Notes under the pieces: generated by a model
Database searches by the model: none
The model's input: only the letters and a program-made list of their open reading frames with translations
Told to the model about the DNA's origin: nothing
Position numbers and translations under genes: made by a program
In this document: in pieces, positions 60,952 to 64,000 of the stretch
How positions within the stretch are numbered: the first letter of the stretch is position 1
Layout: each line of letters opens with the position of its first letter
NCBI RefSeq assembly: GCF_005405925.1
Contig: NZ_BJHV01000001.1
Span: 8,990,001 to 9,054,000 of the forward strand
From: Streptomyces antimycoticus
Lineage (GTDB): Bacteria; Actinomycetota; Actinomycetes; Streptomycetales; Streptomycetaceae
Direction: 5' to 3'
DNA length: 64,000 bases

Positions 60952-61617
60952 CTACCGCCGCTGGGCCGTATGAGGCGCGGCCGTGAGTTGGTTGTCGAAG
61001 TCGACCACGCCCTCGATCGCCCGGATGAGACGGGCCGCCGCCGGGATGAGAACGGCCTCCTTGACCCGTCCCGTCAGGGTGACCACGCCCTCGTTCACGC
61101 TCACCCGGACGGTTTCCCCCGCCGCCGGGAAGAGATGGGCCACCACCTCGCGGCGCACCTCCTCCTCGATGTCGTCGTCCGGCCGCAGAAACACCTTCAG
61201 CAGGTCGGCGCGGCTGACGATGCCCTCCAGGCGGCCCTCCTCGTCCACCACCGGGAGCCGCTTGACCCGCTTATGGGTCATGATCCGTGCGGCCTCGGCG
61301 AGCGTCGCGCTCGCGTGGACGGTGATGGCGGGGGTCGTCATCAGCTCATCGGCCGTCACCGCGCCCGCCTTGGCGACACCGGGGAGGTCGGGCAGTTGCG
61401 CCACCCGCGCCGGATCGCTGTCGCGGAACTCCTCCTTGGGCAGCAGATCCGCCTCCGAGACCACCCCGATGACCCGGCCCTCGCCCTCCAGCACCGGCAG
61501 GGCGCTCACCCTCCACTGCTCCAGCGTTCTGACGATCTCCTTGAACGGCGCTTCGCGGCCGACGGCGACGACGGTATGGGTCATCACATCGCTCACAATG
61601 TGCGCACTCCGGGGCAC
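60952..61617 (-). CDS. CBS-pair and BON domain protein
   Basis: A 221-residue protein. Two CBS motifs (about residues 5-60 and 85-150: VSDVMTHTVVAVGREAPFKEI and ELMTTPAITVHASATLAEAARIM) are followed by a BON domain (about 155-215, VSVNEGVVTLTGRVKEA). CBS pairs usually bind adenine nucleotides and BON domains bind membranes or lipids; proteins with this order occur in hypoxia or stress regulons. The GTG at 61617 has AAGGAGG upstream. It is 14 bases from the nicotinate phosphoribosyltransferase gene, in the same leftward operon. Confidence 0.88.
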   Translation of the reverse strand: MPRSAHIVSDVMTHTVVAVGREAPFKEIVRTLEQWRVSALPVLEGEGRVIGVVSEADLLPKEEFRDSDPARVAQLPDLPGVAKAGAVTADELMTTPAITVHASATLAEAARIMTHKRVKRLPVVDEEGRLEGIVSRADLLKVFLRPDDDIEEEVRREVVAHLFPAAGETVRVSVNEGVVTLTGRVKEAVLIPAAARLIRAIEGVVDFDNQLTAAPHTAQRR

Positions 61618-61631
61618 GGCATCCTCCTTGG

Positions 61632-62990
61632 TCACGCTGCCTGTCTTCCGCCCGCCTCGCCGCCGGCCGCCAGCCGGTGCTCGATCCGGTGGCGTACCCG
61701 CCCCGCGAGGCCGGCCAGTCCGGCGGAGGTGGCCGGCCGGGGCGGGACCGGGTGGCGGATCCGCCGGGCGTGCGGCGGCAGCCCTGCGAGATCGGTGGCG
61801 AACCGCCGCCGCGCGCGGTCGAGGGTGTCGGGGGCTCCGGTGCGCCTGCCCTCGCGCATCACGGTCTCCAGCAGTGGCGCGCCGCCGTTGGGCGGAAGCT
61901 CGTCGCGTTCGCCGATCACATCGGCGTAGCCGGGGCGGCGCCAGACCTGCTTGGTTCCGGGGGCGGTGGCCTTGGCCGAGGACAGTTTCATCACCGGGGT
62001 CCCGTCGTAGGCGACCAGCTTGTACGCGGTGTCGAGGGCGGCGGCGTCGGCCGACACTCCCATCCGGGTGCCCACGGCGAAGACATCGATCGGCGCGCCC
62101 GCGTGGACCAGCTCCTCCAGGGCGTACTCGTCGAGCCCGCCGCTCGCCACGATGCGCACCTCGGGCAGCCCCGCCGCGTCGAGGATCTTCCGCGCCCGCA
62201 CCGCCTGCTCGCCCAGGTCGCCGCTGTCCAGCCGGATCGCGCCGCTGGGCCCGGATTCCAGCTCGCGCAGCACCCGGGCCGCGGTGGCCACTCCGGTCGT
62301 GGTGTCGTAGGTGTCCACCAGGAAGGTGACCGGGCCGGGATGGGTACGGGCGAACGCGCGGAACGCGGTCTCCTCGTCCGGGAACGCCTCGATGTACGCA
62401 TGCGCCATCGTCCCGCTGGCCTCGATCCCGTACGCGGCGGCCGCCGCCACATTGCTGGTCGCCGTGAATCCGGTCATCGCGCTCAGCCGCGCCGACTGCA
62501 TCCCGGCCCAGGGGCCGTGGGTGCGGCGCAGCGAGAAGTCCACCACCGGGCGCCCCTTCGCGGCCAGCACACACCGGGCCGCCTTGGAGGCGATGGTGGT
62601 CTGATGGCTCAGCTGCACCATCAGATACGTCTCGACCAGCTGGGCCTGCGGCAGTGGCGCGGTCAGCTCCAGCAGCGGCTCCCCGGCCAGGACGATCCGC
62701 CCCTCGGGCACCGCCCGCACCTCGCCGTCGAAGCCGAGCCCCAGCAGGGGTTCGAGGTCCTCGGACGGACGGTGCATCGCCGCGGCGAACGCCGCCACGT
62801 CCTCGGGCTCCACGCGGAAGCCGGACAGAAAGTCCAGCGCCGGCTCCAGGCCCGCGGCGACCAGGAAGCCCCGCTCGGGCGGCAGCCCGCGGGCGTAGAG
62901 ATCGAAGGTGGCCGGGCCGGTCATGCCCTCGCGCAGATACGACAGGGCCATCGTCGCCTCGTAGAGGTCGGTGGTCATCGCCTCCGACAC
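61632..62990 (-). CDS. pncB: Nicotinate phosphoribosyltransferase
   Basis: A 452-residue enzyme of the Preiss-Handler NAD salvage route, joining nicotinate and PRPP. It opens TTDLYEATMALSYL. Markers are VVDFSLRRTHGPWAGM near residue 150, the autophosphorylation His region TMAHAYIEAFPDE near 200, IRLDSGDLGEQA near 255 and VFAVGTRMGVS near 305. A mycobacterial second pncB belongs to the DosR regulon, which fits this context. The GTG at 62990 has GGGAGG upstream; an ATG 4 codons in has a closer GGAGG. Confidence 0.9.
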   Translation of the reverse strand: MSEAMTTDLYEATMALSYLREGMTGPATFDLYARGLPPERGFLVAAGLEPALDFLSGFRVEPEDVAAFAAAMHRPSEDLEPLLGLGFDGEVRAVPEGRIVLAGEPLLELTAPLPQAQLVETYLMVQLSHQTTIASKAARCVLAAKGRPVVDFSLRRTHGPWAGMQSARLSAMTGFTATSNVAAAAAYGIEASGTMAHAYIEAFPDEETAFRAFARTHPGPVTFLVDTYDTTTGVATAARVLRELESGPSGAIRLDSGDLGEQAVRARKILDAAGLPEVRIVASGGLDEYALEELVHAGAPIDVFAVGTRMGVSADAAALDTAYKLVAYDGTPVMKLSSAKATAPGTKQVWRRPGYADVIGERDELPPNGGAPLLETVMREGRRTGAPDTLDRARRRFATDLAGLPPHARRIRHPVPPRPATSAGLAGLAGRVRHRIEHRLAAGGEAGGRQAA

Positions 62991-63014
62991 GTCACTCTCG
63001 CCTCCCTTCGGACA

Positions 63015-63830
63015 TCAGCCGCACGGGACGACCACCACCGGGCACGGCGCGTGGTGCACCGCCGCCTGGATCACCGGGCCCAGGTGGGGGACGGGGTCCG
63101 GCTCCGTCTCCGCACGGCCAAGCACGAGCAGCCCGGAGCCCGGCGCGGTGTGCATCACCCCGAGGGCCGGGCGCTCGGAGGTGAGGGCCTCCGCCACCGG
63201 TACCCCGGGGTACTTCTCCCGCCAGGGACGCAGCGCCGCGTCCAGTGCGTCCGCCGCCGCTTCCTCGCTTTCCGGCCCGCCCGCGCCCGCGCCCGCGTGT
63301 ACGGCGCGCAGCGCACCACCGCGCCGGGCGGCGGCGTCGAAGGCGAACCGCAGCGTCTCCTCGCGCGCCCCCCGCAGACACACCCCGACGGTCACATCGG
63401 CGGTCAGCGGCCGGTCGTCGGCGTGCACCATGACCACCGGCCGTTCCCCGTGCGCCAGGACATGGCGGCCGGTCGATCCGAGCAGAAAGCCGCCGGGGGT
63501 GCCGCGGCCGCGCGAGCCGAGCACCAGCATCTCGGCGTCCCGGGCGGCGTCCAGCAGGGCGGGCACGGTCTCGCGCGGCACCAGCTCGGCCGAGACCCGC
63601 AGTCCCGGATGGGTGTCGCGCAACTCGCCCACCAGGTCGGTCAGCAGACGCTGCGCCCAGTAGTTCAGATCGTCCTCGTGGGGGAGGGTCGGGGCCTCGG
63701 GCGACGGCGGGTTCCAGGCGTGGATCAGACGCAGCCGCAGATCCCGGAGCAGCGCCTCGCGGGCCGCCCAGTGTGCGGCCGGCGGGCTCTCGGCGAAACC
63801 GTCGACGCCGACGACGATCGGCGCTCCCAT
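63015..63830 (-). CDS. Tandem universal stress protein
   Basis: A 271-residue protein with two Usp domains. The first (residues 1-140) has a full ATP-binding loop GSRGRGTPGGFLLGSTGRHV. The second (about 150-270) lacks it: LVLGRAETEPD replaces the G-x2-G-x9-GS loop. One domain should bind ATP and the other not. ATG 63830 has GAGGTGACACG upstream, well spaced. The gene is in the leftward operon with pncB and the CBS protein, a typical hypoxia-regulon combination. Confidence 0.92.
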   Translation of the reverse strand: MGAPIVVGVDGFAESPPAAHWAAREALLRDLRLRLIHAWNPPSPEAPTLPHEDDLNYWAQRLLTDLVGELRDTHPGLRVSAELVPRETVPALLDAARDAEMLVLGSRGRGTPGGFLLGSTGRHVLAHGERPVVMVHADDRPLTADVTVGVCLRGAREETLRFAFDAAARRGGALRAVHAGAGAGGPESEEAAADALDAALRPWREKYPGVPVAEALTSERPALGVMHTAPGSGLLVLGRAETEPDPVPHLGPVIQAAVHHAPCPVVVVPCG

Positions 63831-63850
63831 GCGTGTCACCTCCTCCCCGC

Positions 63851-64000
63851 TCACGTCCCCGGGCCACCAGTGGACGGGCGGCCTCGCCGAGCGCGATCTT
63901 GATCGCGCCGGTGTCGGCCGCGCGGGCGAAGACGTCGTACGCCTCCTCCATCTGGTCCAGCTCGAAGAGATGGGTGATCAGCGTGGAGGCGGGCAGCCGT
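63851..64000 (-). CDS. C-terminus of a zinc-type alcohol dehydrogenase (frameshifted as sequenced)
   Basis: The last 49 residues of a medium-chain dehydrogenase are visible; the motif LITHLFELDQMEEAYDVF is the usual C-terminal helix. The open frame as written has no stop at the expected site and would run on through the stress-protein gene in another frame. One extra G in GGGG (minus strand; CCCC 63857-63860) gives ARGT and a TGA ending at 63851, 20 bases before the stress-protein start. This is the likely true end. It heads the visible part of the operon. Confidence 0.7.
   Translation of the reverse strand, partial: TAARLHADHPSLRAGPDGGGVRRLRPRGRHRRDQDRARRGRPSTGGPGT

Noticed and set aside
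59109..60986. Rightward frames opposite the transposase
   Set aside because: Shadows of the transposase; the leftward gene has all IS1182 features.
62992..63951. Leftward 319-residue frame running through the stress-protein gene
   Set aside because: Only its first residues match an alcohol dehydrogenase end; the rest is an out-of-frame reading caused by a missing base at 63857-63860.
1..64000. Biosynthetic cluster, CRISPR array, tRNA or phage region
   Set aside because: No PKS, NRPS, repeat-spacer array, cloverleaf or phage structural genes were seen.

Overview
The window is high-GC, gene-dense DNA from a Streptomyces-type actinomycete. The evidence is the codon bias, the GTG and ATG starts behind purine-rich ribosome binding sites, the many ATGA/GTGA gene overlaps, a SARP/AfsR regulator, an AfsA-type butyrolactone enzyme with a TetR receptor-like partner, olsBA, and many lipoproteins. 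No rRNA, tRNA, CRISPR array or phage module was seen.

Layout. 1-1048: end of an alpha/beta hydrolase gene and a small proline-rich protein. 1216-4696: a heterodimeric ABC exporter pair. 4723-17379: a catabolic region. A leftward DUF1537 kinase-PdxA-DeoR operon of the C4 acid-sugar (threonate/erythronate) type faces a rightward dipeptide/oligopeptide-type ABC importer followed by an aldo/keto reductase, a cytoplasmic Asp-box (sialidase-like) protein and an SDR. 17371-20007: a gamma-butyrolactone-type signalling set (TetR receptor-like, AfsA-like synthase, HAD phosphatase). 20051-24257: a leftward operon-like array with a cytochrome-b/ferric-reductase-like membrane protein, a NuoF-like flavoprotein fused to a ferredoxin, a Yx(FWY)xxD-repeat lipoprotein and a second lipoprotein. 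24528-32925: a PucR-type regulator, a DUF4142-DUF1996-ECF sigma operon, a large SARP-NB-ARC-TPR regulator and an orphan ECF sigma factor. 33026-41314: a sugar-acid or uronide-type utilisation cluster (DeoR/LacI hybrid regulator, ABC sugar importer, hydroxyacid dehydrogenase, DUF2264 protein, TIM-barrel isomerase). 41333-49467: housekeeping and accessory genes, including paaK with a palindromic operator, ornithine-lipid olsBA, a peptide deformylase, DUF2267, HxlR, a methyltransferase and a Nudix protein. 49496-54103: a 1535-residue secreted GH2 beta-galactosidase. 54290-64000: a hypoxia/dormancy set like the mycobacterial DosR regulon (GAF histidine kinase, Acg-like nitroreductase, LuxR-type regulator, Rv1733c-like membrane protein, CBS-BON protein, nicotinate phosphoribosyltransferase, universal stress protein, alcohol dehydrogenase tail). 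A complete IS1182-type element with exact ends and a CTAG duplication sits inside this set.

A cross-cutting observation is that at least six otherwise intact genes are broken by exactly one missing base in a G/C run. This looks like systematic homopolymer under-calling rather than decay. In these entries the coordinates span the restored gene and the break is stated.

The most unusual biology is threefold: a DUF1537 kinase carrying a very large Ala/Thr/Pro repeat insertion, the redox-lipoprotein operon, and the DosR-like set carrying an IS element.
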